The translations under genes were made by a program, and so were the position numbers. Shown here in pieces: positions 37,041 to 45,299 of a stretch of 46,851 bases of DNA; position 1 is the stretch's first letter, and each line of letters starts with the position of its first letter. The notes below the pieces were generated by a model. It saw only the letters and a program-made list of their open reading frames with translations, ran no database searches and had not been told where the DNA came from. Origin of the DNA: Candidatus Melainabacteria bacterium. Lineage in GTDB: Bacteria > Cyanobacteriota > Vampirovibrionia > Obscuribacterales > Obscuribacteraceae. The DNA lies in NCBI GenBank assembly GCA_013288645.1, contig JABDBL010000020.1:1-46851 (forward strand), read 5' to 3'.

Positions 37041-37607
37041 TTGAATAAATCCAGAAAAATAGTAATTGCTTTAAAGGTAGTCTTTATTTGCTTTATAGGC
37101 TGGCTAGCTTATACAAATTCTTCTGGAAATCTTAAATTATCGGCAAGTAATGTGGCTGAGCAACCTGATTCCGGTGAGCTATGTTATATGCGAGGCTGTG
37201 ACGATCTGAGTTTTATCGGCATCTACCGCAAATCCTTTAAATCAGATGATAAAGCTTTAGCAGAAATGGAAAAGCATAATAATTTAGCCGAACAGAATTT
37301 TTCAAAAGCCATAGAACTCATTCCTGATTGTGCCAATGCCTATTGGAAGCGCGGGCGTTGTAAACGCAATCGTTGGCGCTGGCTTGGTAATCCTCATGAT
37401 AATTTGGCAGCAATAGCTGACTATAAAAAGGCAATTGAATTAATACCGACAAGCACTGAAGTTCGCTATAGTCTTATGAAAGCATACTTAAGCAGCGGAA
37501 AAAGCGAACTTGCTAAGGAAGAATTTGAGACAATGATAAAGTTAGATCCTGATTGGCGCAGTCGAAAAGGTTTGGAAGACGAAATGCAAAAATATGATCA
37601 ACCATAA
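37041..37607 (+). CDS. Small membrane-anchored TPR protein
   Basis: 188 residues if TTG 37041 is used, which has AAGGA 9 bases upstream; another TTG two codons earlier sits too close to it. A membrane helix (IVIALKVVFICFIGWLAYTN) is followed by a TPR region (AEQNFSKAIELIPDCANAYW, DNLAAIADYKKAIELIPTS, SSGKSELAKEEFETMIKLDP). Such a protein probably works outside the cytoplasm as a protein-binding adaptor. It sits between a small membrane protein and signal peptidase I on the same strand, with 14 bases to the latter. Confidence 0.78.
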   Translation: MNKSRKIVIALKVVFICFIGWLAYTNSSGNLKLSASNVAEQPDSGELCYMRGCDDLSFIGIYRKSFKSDDKALAEMEKHNNLAEQNFSKAIELIPDCANAYWKRGRCKRNRWRWLGNPHDNLAAIADYKKAIELIPTSTEVRYSLMKAYLSSGKSELAKEEFETMIKLDPDWRSRKGLEDEMQKYDQP

Positions 37608-37621
37608 TTCAAGCTTGCTAA

Positions 37622-38488
37622 ATGTTTGAGCCCGCTTATATAGCTATGAATTTCATAAATGTATGTATTTGGCTTGCCCTAATCGCTATTTTTATTTTGG
37701 GCTTCATGTTTCGTCGATCAAAGAAAAAGCCTAAATCAACGTTCCACACACTAAAAACTTTTCCTCTGCATAGGCCTGCAGTAGTGAGATTGCTTTTAGG
37801 TCTGATTTTGTACACTCTTATTTGCTCAATAATTTTTTCATCTCACCATTTATTTCCCCAGTCCATACTGTTTTTGATCACTACTAGCTGTGTTTCAGTA
37901 CTATTGATTCTTTTCTTTTTTCCTACTGTTACCCTCATGGGCGAATCAATGCAACCAACTCTTCTTTCTGGTGATGCCATTATTGGTGAAAGAATAAGTA
38001 AATTTATGCATCGTCCCTTTAAGCGAGGCGACATTATCTCTTTTCGAGTTGGCAAAGAGATGCTCAGATTTATACCCGCTGCTTTTTTAGAGACGATTAG
38101 TGAATTTAGTACCTTTCCGAAATTGACTTTGCGGATTCATGGTATTCATATAAACAAACGCATAGTAGGATTGCCAGGCGAGCGCATAGCTATAAAGGAA
38201 GGGCAATTATATATTGATGATCAGCCAATGAAAGAGACTTGGGCTACTGGCTTAAAATTTGAATTGAAACAACTTAAAGATATTGGATATACGGATTACA
38301 ATCCTTTTCCAAATAGTGAAGAATTAATCGTAGTGCCTAATGATCATTATTTTGTTCTTGGTGACAACTCTTTGCCTAATAATATAGATAGTCATGTATT
38401 TGGCTTTGTCAGTTACAAATCAATCAAGACGCGACAAAAAGCGATAATCTGGCGTAACGGCGCTTTCTATTTTGCCAAACTATTATAG
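37622..38488 (+). CDS. lepB: Signal peptidase I
   Basis: 288 residues. It removes signal peptides from exported proteins at the outer face of the membrane. The catalytic Ser109 is in LMGESMQPTL, the general-base Lys179 in NKRIVGLPGE, and the GDNS box is DHYFVLGDNSLPNNIDSHVF. Arg of the usual DSRxFG is replaced by His (DSHVFG). Three hydrophobic segments precede the serine (about 11-29, 55-73 and 82-101), more than the one or two in most bacterial LepB. It starts with ATG 14 bases after the TPR gene. Confidence 0.94.
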   Translation: MFEPAYIAMNFINVCIWLALIAIFILGFMFRRSKKKPKSTFHTLKTFPLHRPAVVRLLLGLILYTLICSIIFSSHHLFPQSILFLITTSCVSVLLILFFFPTVTLMGESMQPTLLSGDAIIGERISKFMHRPFKRGDIISFRVGKEMLRFIPAAFLETISEFSTFPKLTLRIHGIHINKRIVGLPGERIAIKEGQLYIDDQPMKETWATGLKFELKQLKDIGYTDYNPFPNSEELIVVPNDHYFVLGDNSLPNNIDSHVFGFVSYKSIKTRQKAIIWRNGAFYFAKLL

Positions 38489-38552
38489 TAGGCATACGAG
38501 CTCAATTTCACAGTTTAGGCGGGGATTTTACGACGTAATTAGGACTTATTAT

Positions 38553-38999
38553 TTAGTCGTATGAATAACCGGCAAAGAAAATTTCTGCTGGCTTGTCATT
38601 CTTATAAACAATAATATAGATGGCCTGTCCTCGTTCAATATCTTCAAAAATGTCATAATTTTTTTCGATCATTTCTCTGGTAGGTTTGTCTGTACCAAAT
38701 TGTTCAATAAGTGCCTCTTTGGCTAAAGGACAAGCAACTCCATAATCTGGACTGGTGCCTATGCGCTCGATATCAAGTATTGAGCGGGTACCGTCAGCAT
38801 CGGCGTCCGACATAGCTTCTTCTATGGTTGCGTGTTGGGCACCCGGAGCAGCTGCTTTCGGTTGTATACCAGCATGATGAGGAAATGGCATGGCCGGATT
38901 ATATCGGCCGGCTTTAAATTCGCGTTGTCTCAATTCTTGCAAAGCTGCATTTATATCTTCTTGGTATGGCGTAAAATAGTCCCACGGTTCTCCACCCAT
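38553..38999 (-). CDS. Conserved hypothetical protein
   Basis: About 148 residues. ATG 38999 is preferred because GGAGG lies 5 bases before it; a TTG four codons upstream overlaps that site. The N terminus (GEPWDYFTPYQEDINAALQE, LRQREFKAGRY) is the most structured part. Then comes a Pro/Ala linker with HHAG, and a C-terminal segment with ERGQAIYIIVYKNDKPAEIF that looks like a beta strand pair. I have the impression of a widespread uncharacterised bacterial family but cannot name it. No signal peptide or membrane helix. It is divergent from sepF over 220 bases. Confidence 0.72.
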   Translation of the reverse strand: MGGEPWDYFTPYQEDINAALQELRQREFKAGRYNPAMPFPHHAGIQPKAAAPGAQHATIEEAMSDADADGTRSILDIERIGTSPDYGVACPLAKEALIEQFGTDKPTREMIEKNYDIFEDIERGQAIYIIVYKNDKPAEIFFAGYSYD

Positions 39000-39108
39000 A
39001 AAGTCCTCCAATTGAATAAAACTTGATTGTTTGGCCAGTTTAGCAGCCCGCTTATCAAAGAGAATACAGAATCGATATAATTTCTTGTGCTAAGAGGATT
39101 AAAATTGT

Positions 39109-39137
39109 TTGCCTAAATGGGAGGCACCATATATAAT
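39109..39137 (+). promoter_or_regulatory. Sigma-70-type promoter for sepF
   Basis: -35 TTGCCT (39109-39114), a 17-base spacer and a perfect -10 TATAAT (39132-39137). Expected transcription start is near 39144, giving a leader of about 76 bases before the sepF start. The -10 lies in the first of two direct repeats. Confidence 0.65.
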
Positions 39138-39160
39138 GACATGCACCATATAAAATGACC
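39124..39160 (+). repeat. Two 18-bp direct repeats over the sepF promoter
   Basis: GCACCATATATAATGACA (39124-39141) and GCACCATATAAAATGACC (39143-39160) match at 16 of 18 positions with a 19-base period. The first contains the -10 box and the second covers the expected start site. They could be tandem binding sites of a regulator, or duplicated -10 elements giving two start sites. Confidence 0.55.
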
Positions 39161-39219
39161 TTAATAAAAAAGAACTCAATTTACGGAAACCCCATTACTA
39201 GAGTACGAGCAGGAGAATT

Positions 39220-39729
39220 ATGTTTGACGATTTTAACGATGACAAAGAGACTACTGGTGAAAAAAGCCTAAAATCTCCTACAACATCGACAGATAACACT
39301 GTTGATTTATTCCCAGCCCTTGCCGATAAGCGTATGCAGCCTATCAATGCAATAAGACAACCTGTACAACCAAAGCAAGGTACTCAGATTTCTATTTTCA
39401 ATCCCATCACTTTTGATGAGGCGCTAGATATAGTGGAGTGCTTGCGCGGAAGAGCTGCTACTACAATTACTCTTGATAACATGAAAAAAGTTGATGCCCA
39501 TAGATTGGTTGATTTTGTGGCCGGTGCTTCAAGCGCTTTGCAAGGAAATTTCCATAAATTGAGCGAGCAAGTATATTTGTTCTGCCCTGCCAATATCAAA
39601 ATATCTGTGCCAACAAAGGGCGCAGCAACCCCAAACTTTCCTGATCTTAGCAAACCGCTAGACTTTTTATATCCACCAGATATTCAAAGTATGAAAACAT
39701 GGTCGTCAAGCACTCGATTTCCTAATTAG
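39220..39729 (+). CDS. sepF: Cell division protein SepF
   Basis: 169 residues. The C-terminal SepF domain (about 60-130) is clear: SIFNPITFDEALDIVECLRG, ATTITLDNMKKVDAHRLVDF, GASSALQGNFHKLSEQVYLF. It anchors FtsZ to the membrane and shapes the septum; Cyanobacteria and Gram-positives use it. The first ~55 residues are an acidic, Ser/Thr-rich linker. The usual amphipathic N-terminal helix is not obvious (FDDFNDDKE). The C terminus has about 35 extra residues rich in Pro/Ser. The start is ATG with AGGAG 6 bases upstream. The YggS-like and ylm genes common next to sepF are absent. Confidence 0.92.
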   Translation: MFDDFNDDKETTGEKSLKSPTTSTDNTVDLFPALADKRMQPINAIRQPVQPKQGTQISIFNPITFDEALDIVECLRGRAATTITLDNMKKVDAHRLVDFVAGASSALQGNFHKLSEQVYLFCPANIKISVPTKGAATPNFPDLSKPLDFLYPPDIQSMKTWSSSTRFPN

Positions 39730-39830
39730 GAAATTAAACTAATTTCAGCTCACCATCTTGCTGGGTTTTGGCAGTCCTTACTTCAAGTTTTTTAACAGCC
39801 ATAGTAATTCGGCACTGATATTATTGACTC

Positions 39831-39937
39831 AATAGGAGTGCAAGGCAATTAATTTTGCCAAGCACTGGGTTTCCTCCTTACCTAATCCACCACCAGTACT
39901 TCCTTCTCGCCTTTTCCAGAGAAGGAAGTATTTTTTT
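39831..39937 (+). ncRNA. Candidate small RNA between sepF and rnj
   Basis: The 301-base gap after sepF holds a compact layout. A -10-like TATTAT at 39819-39824 has no clear -35. A 5' hairpin follows at 39838-39865: GTGC/GCAC and GGCAA/TTGCC arms with a symmetric AA/AA internal loop. A C/T-rich single-stranded stretch TTTCCTCCTTACC (39870-39882) comes next, and then a perfect terminator hairpin with a T run (39897-39937). Exposed CCTCC-type sequence between two hairpins is a common sRNA design for pairing with ribosome binding sites. The alternative is that this is simply the 3' untranslated end of sepF mRNA. No known RNA family is recognised. Confidence 0.45.
39897..39937 (+). terminator. Strong intrinsic terminator
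   Basis: A perfect 12-bp stem (TACTTCCTTCTC / GAGAAGGAAGTA) with a 10-base loop (39909-39918) is followed by seven Ts (39931-39937). Orientation is plus strand; the opposite strand has no T run. It ends either the sepF message or a separate small RNA, and protects against read-through into the convergent rnj gene. Confidence 0.85.
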
Positions 39938-40030
39938 GAGGGTCCTGAGGCGGCAGAGCGAGCCAAGGCCAAACAACCATCCTCTTGTCTACTTGGTAAA
40001 CGCTCCCAGCATTTAAGCGCCAAAACGATA

Positions 40031-41719
40031 TCAAGATAGAACACTATCTTTGGCATGGCTTAATTGGTGCAAAATAACTTGTATGAGAGGCTTTATTTCG
40101 TACTTTTGCTGCACAAATTGCTTAATCGCCTCATGGATATAAGTCTGAAAATGAATCTTTTTATCAGCAGCTTGCTTATATTTTTCTATCACTCTTTTGA
40201 TTTCGCTTTCTATAGTTTTACCAATCTGTTCAGCGCTATCGGTCAGAATTAATCCTTTTTGTGTATAGTCAAAAGACAATAATTTGCTGCAGTCAGAGTT
40301 TGTTGTGAGAGCTATTGTTATTGCGCCATCCTTAACGATTTCAAGCCGCTCAGCCAATATTGTTTCATCAATTTCCCAGGCTCTAGAAGAATCAATTAAA
40401 ACTATCCCGGCTGGCACTTTTTCAACCATTTTGCCACTATCCTTGGTGAGGGCTAAAACGTCACCATTTTCCATAACAAATGTATTTTCAACGCCCACGC
40501 CACATTGATGAGCTATTTGCGTATGCTTGACTAACATGCGATATTCGCCATGTATGGGCACAAAAAACTTAGGCTGACAAATATTGAGCATTAGTTTTTG
40601 TTCTTCCTGACAGGCATGTCCAGACACATGTACTCCGGCATCTTTGCCATAAATAACATGTGCTCCTCTTAAAGACAAAGCGTTAATAGTATTAGCTACT
40701 GAACGCTCATTGCCTGGAATGGGTGTGGCTGAAAAAATTACTGTATCGCCAGGTATTACTTTAATATGTTTGTGCGAATCGTGAGCAATACGAGTCAAAG
40801 CAGACAAAGGCTCACCCTGGCTGCCTGTAGTTAAAATTACTACTTTGTCAGCAGGCAATTCTTTTACCTCATCTACATTGATTATCAGTCCATCGGGATA
40901 TTTCATATAGCCAAGTTGACGCGCTAAGTCGGCTATATTCAACATTGAACGTCCTAAAATTACCACTTGTCTGTCATACTGCATAGCGGCTTGCAAAATC
41001 TGTTTGATACGATGCATATTGCTAGCAAAAGTAGTAACAATAATGCGACCTTGAGCATTGGCAAAAACTTCACTTAGTTTTTTCCAAACTGTTTTTTCAG
41101 AAGGAGTAAACCCTGCTTTTTCAGTATTTGTACTATCACTCATTAGCAATAATATGCCTTCGTCTGCAGCGGCAGTGAGTGTAGCAATATCAAATAATTC
41201 GCCATCGACCGGAGTAAAATCAAATTTAAAGTCACCGGTATGAACTATATTACCTATTGGTGTACGGATAACAAGACTGAACGAGTCCGCTATTGAATGA
41301 GTACAGCGAACAAATTCAACATTGAAACAGCCGATTTGCACTCTTTCTCGCGGATGAACTTTATGTAAATTAGTTACCCCAGTTAATCCGAATTCTTTTA
41401 ATTTACTCTCTAAAATGCCCAAAGCTAATGCCGGTCCGTAAATGTCTTTTACGCTCACATGCTTCAGCAAATAAGGTATGCCGCCAATATGGTCTTCATG
41501 TCCATGTGTAATTGTTAGCGCTTTTACCTGCTTTTGATTTTCTATCAAATAAGTTAGATCTGGCAAAACCAAATCAACTCCCGGCATGTCTTCATCAGGA
41601 AAACCAAGCCCAGCGTCAACAAGCATGATGTCATCACCACAGCTTATCGCCATAGTGTTTTTGCCAATTTCACCTAAACCACCAAGTGGTATTACTTTAA
41701 CAGTTGTTTTATCGGTCAT
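40031..41719 (-). CDS. rnj: Ribonuclease J
   Basis: 562 residues. Metallo-beta-lactamase/beta-CASP ribonuclease with 5'-3' exo- and endonuclease activity. The zinc motif is THGHEDHIGGIPYLL. Further metal residues lie in HTGDFKFDFTPVDG and HVSGHACQEEQ, with the beta-CASP motif around TTGSQGEPLSALTRIA. A C-terminal domain follows. The length fits single-copy RNase J of Cyanobacteria. The ATG overlaps the dapA stop in an ATGA, so translation is coupled. Bacillus also has an RNase J gene (rnjB) directly behind dapA. It is the last gene of the dut-dapB-asd-dapA-rnj run. Confidence 0.96.
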   Translation of the reverse strand: MTDKTTVKVIPLGGLGEIGKNTMAISCGDDIMLVDAGLGFPDEDMPGVDLVLPDLTYLIENQKQVKALTITHGHEDHIGGIPYLLKHVSVKDIYGPALALGILESKLKEFGLTGVTNLHKVHPRERVQIGCFNVEFVRCTHSIADSFSLVIRTPIGNIVHTGDFKFDFTPVDGELFDIATLTAAADEGILLLMSDSTNTEKAGFTPSEKTVWKKLSEVFANAQGRIIVTTFASNMHRIKQILQAAMQYDRQVVILGRSMLNIADLARQLGYMKYPDGLIINVDEVKELPADKVVILTTGSQGEPLSALTRIAHDSHKHIKVIPGDTVIFSATPIPGNERSVANTINALSLRGAHVIYGKDAGVHVSGHACQEEQKLMLNICQPKFFVPIHGEYRMLVKHTQIAHQCGVGVENTFVMENGDVLALTKDSGKMVEKVPAGIVLIDSSRAWEIDETILAERLEIVKDGAITIALTTNSDCSKLLSFDYTQKGLILTDSAEQIGKTIESEIKRVIEKYKQAADKKIHFQTYIHEAIKQFVQQKYEIKPLIQVILHQLSHAKDSVLS

Positions 41720-42642
41720 ACTACCAGTGCAGTTTTTGGGGTATCTATAGTGATGCTCTTCATTGTGGCTTCTAGCTTAGCCTTTTCAGCACTTGCTAAA
41801 GGTACAAGTGGCAAGCGCAAAGTTTCTTGGCAAAGCCCCACTTTTGCAAGAGCATATTTAATACAAGTAGGATTGGGGGCAGCAAATATTCCTTTAAAAA
41901 ACGGCAAGTATTCATAATGAATTTTTCTTGCTTGGTCATAATCACCTTTAAAGTAATGATCAAGCATTGCTTTTATTTTAGTGCCTACCAAATGACTAGC
42001 CACACTGACCACACCAGCCCCGCCAATAGACAAAAAAGGCAAGGTAAGAGGATCGTCGCCGGAATAAATCCAGAACTTTTTACTAGTTACTTTAGCGGCA
42101 ATGTCAGCTGCTTGTTCAACACTACCAGTTGAATCCTTCAACGCAATAATATTTTTGCAAGTGTCAATAAGTTCTAAGGTAGTATCAACTGTCATATTGA
42201 TGCCAGTTCTACCAGGAATGTTATAAATAATAATGGGCAAGCTAGTATTCTTTGCTATTTCTTGAAAGTGCTTTATTAATCCAGCTTGCGAAGGCTTATT
42301 ATAATAAGGCACCACCACTAGCAATCCGTCAGCCCCAGCCTGTTCAGCCACGTGAGTGTATTTAATGGTTTTAGCTGTAGAGTTAGTCCCGACACCGGCA
42401 ATAATTTTTGCTTTGCCTCCAGCTTTCTCTTTAGCAAAAACAAAAAGCTCTTTTTGTTCTGGTTCTTCTAAAGTAGGGCTTTCACCAGTAGTACCATTAA
42501 CAACTAATGATTGACTGCCAGTGGCAATCAAATGATTAATAATCCCTTCAGTGGCTTTTAAATCCAAACTATAGTCAGTCTGGAATGGTGTCACCATAGC
42601 AGTTATAACTGAGCCAAATGGACTATTTGTGTTTTCAATCAT
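41716..42642 (-). CDS. dapA: 4-hydroxy-tetrahydrodipicolinate synthase
   Basis: About 308 residues. It condenses pyruvate and aspartate semialdehyde, the first committed step to diaminopimelate and lysine. Motifs are NGTTGESPTLEEPE, VVVPYYNKPSQAG, YNIPGRTG and IALKDSTGS with the Schiff-base lysine. ATG 42642 is preferred (GGAG 8 bases upstream); an in-frame TTG two codons earlier lies within that spacing. It lies 19 bases after asd and overlaps rnj by 4 bases. Nothing is unusual in the sequence. Confidence 0.96.
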   Translation of the reverse strand: MIENTNSPFGSVITAMVTPFQTDYSLDLKATEGIINHLIATGSQSLVVNGTTGESPTLEEPEQKELFVFAKEKAGGKAKIIAGVGTNSTAKTIKYTHVAEQAGADGLLVVVPYYNKPSQAGLIKHFQEIAKNTSLPIIIYNIPGRTGINMTVDTTLELIDTCKNIIALKDSTGSVEQAADIAAKVTSKKFWIYSGDDPLTLPFLSIGGAGVVSVASHLVGTKIKAMLDHYFKGDYDQARKIHYEYLPFFKGIFAAPNPTCIKYALAKVGLCQETLRLPLVPLASAEKAKLEATMKSITIDTPKTALVV

Positions 42643-42661
42643 CGTCAATTCTCCAAACTTT

Positions 42662-43708
42662 TTAGCTAGCTACTGGCTGTCTTAATAGCTTATGCTCAAG
42701 CAAATATTCGGCAATGCGTATAGCATTCAACGCTGCCCCAATACGCAAATTATCTGCTACCACCCAAATATGCAATGCATTTGACGAAGAATTATCTTTG
42801 CGGATACGCCCAACATAAACCGGATCTTTTCCTGCGGCATCAATAGGCGTTGGATAAACATTGTCTTCTGTGTTGTCCCACAATTCAATCATGTCACTTG
42901 CAGCAAAAGCATTGCGACCTTGTTCCACAGTAACTGGTCTAGCAAATTCAACCAATACAGACTCACTGTGTCCTATCAAAACAGGCACTCGCACAGCTGT
43001 GCAAGTTATAGCTAGTTGAGGCAAACTCAATATTTTTCTCGTTTCTTCAACCAGTTTTTCTTCTTCTCTTGTATAGCCATCTTTATTGAATTTATCTATA
43101 TGCGGAATTAAATTGAAAGCAATTCTCTTAGTGAATACTTTAGGCTCTACTGTTTGTCCATGCATAAGACTATGAGTTTGCATCTCAAGTTCTTCCACAG
43201 CAGCACTACCCGCTCCACTTACAGACTGATAAGTGGATACTATTACGCGTGTAAGCCCAGCTAAATCATGCAAAATTTTAAGTGGAATTACAAGCTGTGC
43301 AGTTGAACAATTAGGACTGGCAATTATACCTTGGTGATTATCCATAGCGCTATCATTTACGCCTGGCACCACAAGTGGTACCTCAGGGTTCATACGAAAG
43401 GCACTAGATTTATCAATAACAATAGCCCCAGCAGCTATTGCAGCAGGAGCAAGTTCTTTGATTATTGAGCCGGCAGCAGAAAGGACTATATCAATATTTT
43501 TAAAAGAATCTTTTGCTGCTAACTCAACCGGGTATTCTTTACCTCTAAAGTGAATAGTGGTGTCTTTAGAACGCTCACTAGCTAAAAGCTTTAATTGTCC
43601 AATAGGAAAATTGCGTTCATCTAATATCTTCAATAATTCTTTTCCCACTATACCTGTGGCACCAAGAATTGCTAGATTGACTGGTCGTTTTCCATTAGTT
43701 GTGGGCAT
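42662..43708 (-). CDS. asd: Aspartate-semialdehyde dehydrogenase
   Basis: 348 residues. It reduces aspartyl phosphate with NADPH to the semialdehyde shared by lysine, threonine and methionine synthesis. The nucleotide loop is LAILGATGIVGKELL, the catalytic cysteine is in ASPNCSTAQL, and the substrate region is YQSVSGAGSAAVEEL. The length is standard. ATG is preceded by AGGA about 9 bases upstream and lies 6 bases after dapB. It is part of a compact diaminopimelate gene set. Confidence 0.96.
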   Translation of the reverse strand: MPTTNGKRPVNLAILGATGIVGKELLKILDERNFPIGQLKLLASERSKDTTIHFRGKEYPVELAAKDSFKNIDIVLSAAGSIIKELAPAAIAAGAIVIDKSSAFRMNPEVPLVVPGVNDSAMDNHQGIIASPNCSTAQLVIPLKILHDLAGLTRVIVSTYQSVSGAGSAAVEELEMQTHSLMHGQTVEPKVFTKRIAFNLIPHIDKFNKDGYTREEEKLVEETRKILSLPQLAITCTAVRVPVLIGHSESVLVEFARPVTVEQGRNAFAASDMIELWDNTEDNVYPTPIDAAGKDPVYVGRIRKDNSSSNALHIWVVADNLRIGAALNAIRIAEYLLEHKLLRQPVAS

Positions 43709-43714
43709 ACATTA

Positions 43715-44590
43715 TTATCCTGTAAATAATTCTATGATACTTTCTAGTCCTAAAACAAACGAATTGAGCTCGCTTGCTGATTTGATGGCTAACACAATAC
43801 CTTGTTCGAAACACTTAGTATTATGACTTTCATGGCGTAACGTCAGTAATTCACCCTCGCCAGCAAAATATACATCCTGCTTGGAAAGTATACCAGGAAG
43901 GCGCAGTGAATGTACATGTATACCTGAGTCTAGTTTGCCTCCGCGAGCACCGGGTATAAGTTCAGACTCTTTTATAGGATTCTCATTGAAAGTTTGATTG
44001 ATTCTTGCCCCTTCTTCTCCCATTACTCGTGCTGTATACATCGCCGTTCCTGACGGGGCATCCAGCTTGCCCAACTTATGTGTTTCTACTATCTCAGCGC
44101 TTTTGAAAAACTTACTGGCTTGTTTAGCAAAACTAATAAGCAAAACGGCTCCTACAGAAAAATTAGGTACAATCAATACCCCAATTTTTGTCTTACTAGA
44201 AGCTTGTCTTAGTTCTTTTAAATGTTCTTCTGTTAATCCAGAAGTACCAATAACCGGTCTTATGCCCTTTTCTAATGCGGCAATAGCATGTTTGACTGCA
44301 CTTTTAGCTTCAGTAAAATCAATTAACACATCAGGCTTACTGCTCAAGCTTGATAGGCAGCTAGCCAAATCATTGCTAATCAACACATCTTTGCCATTAG
44401 TACTGGCTATGCCTAGGTCTGCCATACTCTTTCCCGCATAACTGGACCCACTACGCCCAAAAGCGCCCACCAACCTAATGGAATCGTGACCATGAATAGC
44501 TGCCATCGTAGCTTTACCCATACGTCCATTGATGCCAGCAATAACGAGCGTAATAGTTTTTGTTTTAGCTGTGTTACTCACAGTAGCCAA
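43715..44590 (-). CDS. dapB: 4-hydroxy-tetrahydrodipicolinate reductase
   Basis: 291 residues. It reduces the DapA product with NAD(P)H. The N-terminal nucleotide loop is VIAGINGRMGKATM, the conserved GTSGLTEE is present, and the catalytic region is ETHKLGKLDAPSGTA (the family has HHxxKxDAPSGTA; the first His of the pair is Thr here). The start is TTG with AAGGAT 8 bases upstream. About 30 bases separate it from dut and 6 from asd. The last 15 residues extend slightly beyond the usual end. Confidence 0.95.
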   Translation of the reverse strand: MATVSNTAKTKTITLVIAGINGRMGKATMAAIHGHDSIRLVGAFGRSGSSYAGKSMADLGIASTNGKDVLISNDLASCLSSLSSKPDVLIDFTEAKSAVKHAIAALEKGIRPVIGTSGLTEEHLKELRQASSKTKIGVLIVPNFSVGAVLLISFAKQASKFFKSAEIVETHKLGKLDAPSGTAMYTARVMGEEGARINQTFNENPIKESELIPGARGGKLDSGIHVHSLRLPGILSKQDVYFAGEGELLTLRHESHNTKCFEQGIVLAIKSASELNSFVLGLESIIELFTG

Positions 44591-44621
44591 TATATTTATC
44601 CTTGATCTTCAGTTATTTTTA

Positions 44622-45101
44622 TTAACTAGCGGTATTAGTAGTTTTATTCATTATCGCTGTGCGACCCGTAGAACCAAAGCCACCGGCACCGCGCTGTGCT
44701 CCATCGTCTAATTCGTCTACTTCTTCAATTTGTACTTTTGGCACCGGTGTAATAATAATTTGAGCTACCCGCTCCCCTGGTTGAAAAGTATATGCTGCTT
44801 TGCCAGCATTCATAGCCAAAATTACCACTTCACCTCTATAATCGCTATCTATTGTGCCCACACCATTAGACAGACATATACCAGCCTTATCAGCTAAACC
44901 AGATCTAGCTCTCACTTGTCCTTCATAGCCTTCCGGAATCTGAACGATAATGCCAGTTGGTATACGAATACGCTCACCCGCTGCCAAGGTTAAAGGTTTC
45001 TCAATTGCCGCTGTCAAATCAAGACCGGCAGAGCCGCCAGTTGCGTACTGTGGCAAAGCTTTTGCATGTGGTAAACGCTTTATTTTCAAAGTAACTGTCA
45101 A
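44622..45101 (-). CDS. dut: dUTP pyrophosphatase
   Basis: 159 residues. Homotrimeric enzyme that hydrolyses dUTP to keep uracil out of DNA and supply dUMP. The motifs are in order: GSAGLDLTAA, RARSGLA, GVGTIDSDYRGEV, GERVAQIIITPV and the C-terminal RGAGGFGSTGR that folds over the active site. The start is TTG with AAAGG 9 bases upstream. It is the first gene of the run through dapB, asd, dapA and rnj. A promoter candidate lies about 40 bases upstream. Confidence 0.97.
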   Translation of the reverse strand: MTVTLKIKRLPHAKALPQYATGGSAGLDLTAAIEKPLTLAAGERIRIPTGIIVQIPEGYEGQVRARSGLADKAGICLSNGVGTIDSDYRGEVVILAMNAGKAAYTFQPGERVAQIIITPVPKVQIEEVDELDDGAQRGAGGFGSTGRTAIMNKTTNTAS

Positions 45102-45142
45102 GGTAACCTGCCTTTAATAGAAGAGGTGTGAAGGATTGCGAC

Positions 45143-45172
45143 TATATATGCCCAATTTGGATAATTGTACAA
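45143..45172 (-). promoter_or_regulatory. Promoter candidate for the dut-dap-rnj operon
   Basis: On the minus strand TTGTAC (45167-45172) and TATATA (45143-45148) are 18 bases apart, about 40 bases before the dut start codon. It is a moderate match to sigma-70 consensus. A run of eight Ts just upstream (minus strand) follows a weak GTGC/GCAC pair and might end hipA transcription. Confidence 0.5.
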
Positions 45173-45299
45173 AAAAAATAGTGCTGCGCCAATACAAGTA
45201 ATGCACTACATCTCAATTCTGTTGCATATTAGTCTTGTGTTTGTGTTTGGTACAAACAAGAAAGATAATATTGAATGAGCATCAGGAGATATTTCAACT

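Noticed and set aside
39829..40056. A 75-codon minus-strand frame overlapping the end of rnj
   Set aside because: It runs through the terminator hairpin and the candidate sRNA, overlaps rnj by 26 bases, has no ribosome binding site and a composition unlike the neighbouring proteins.
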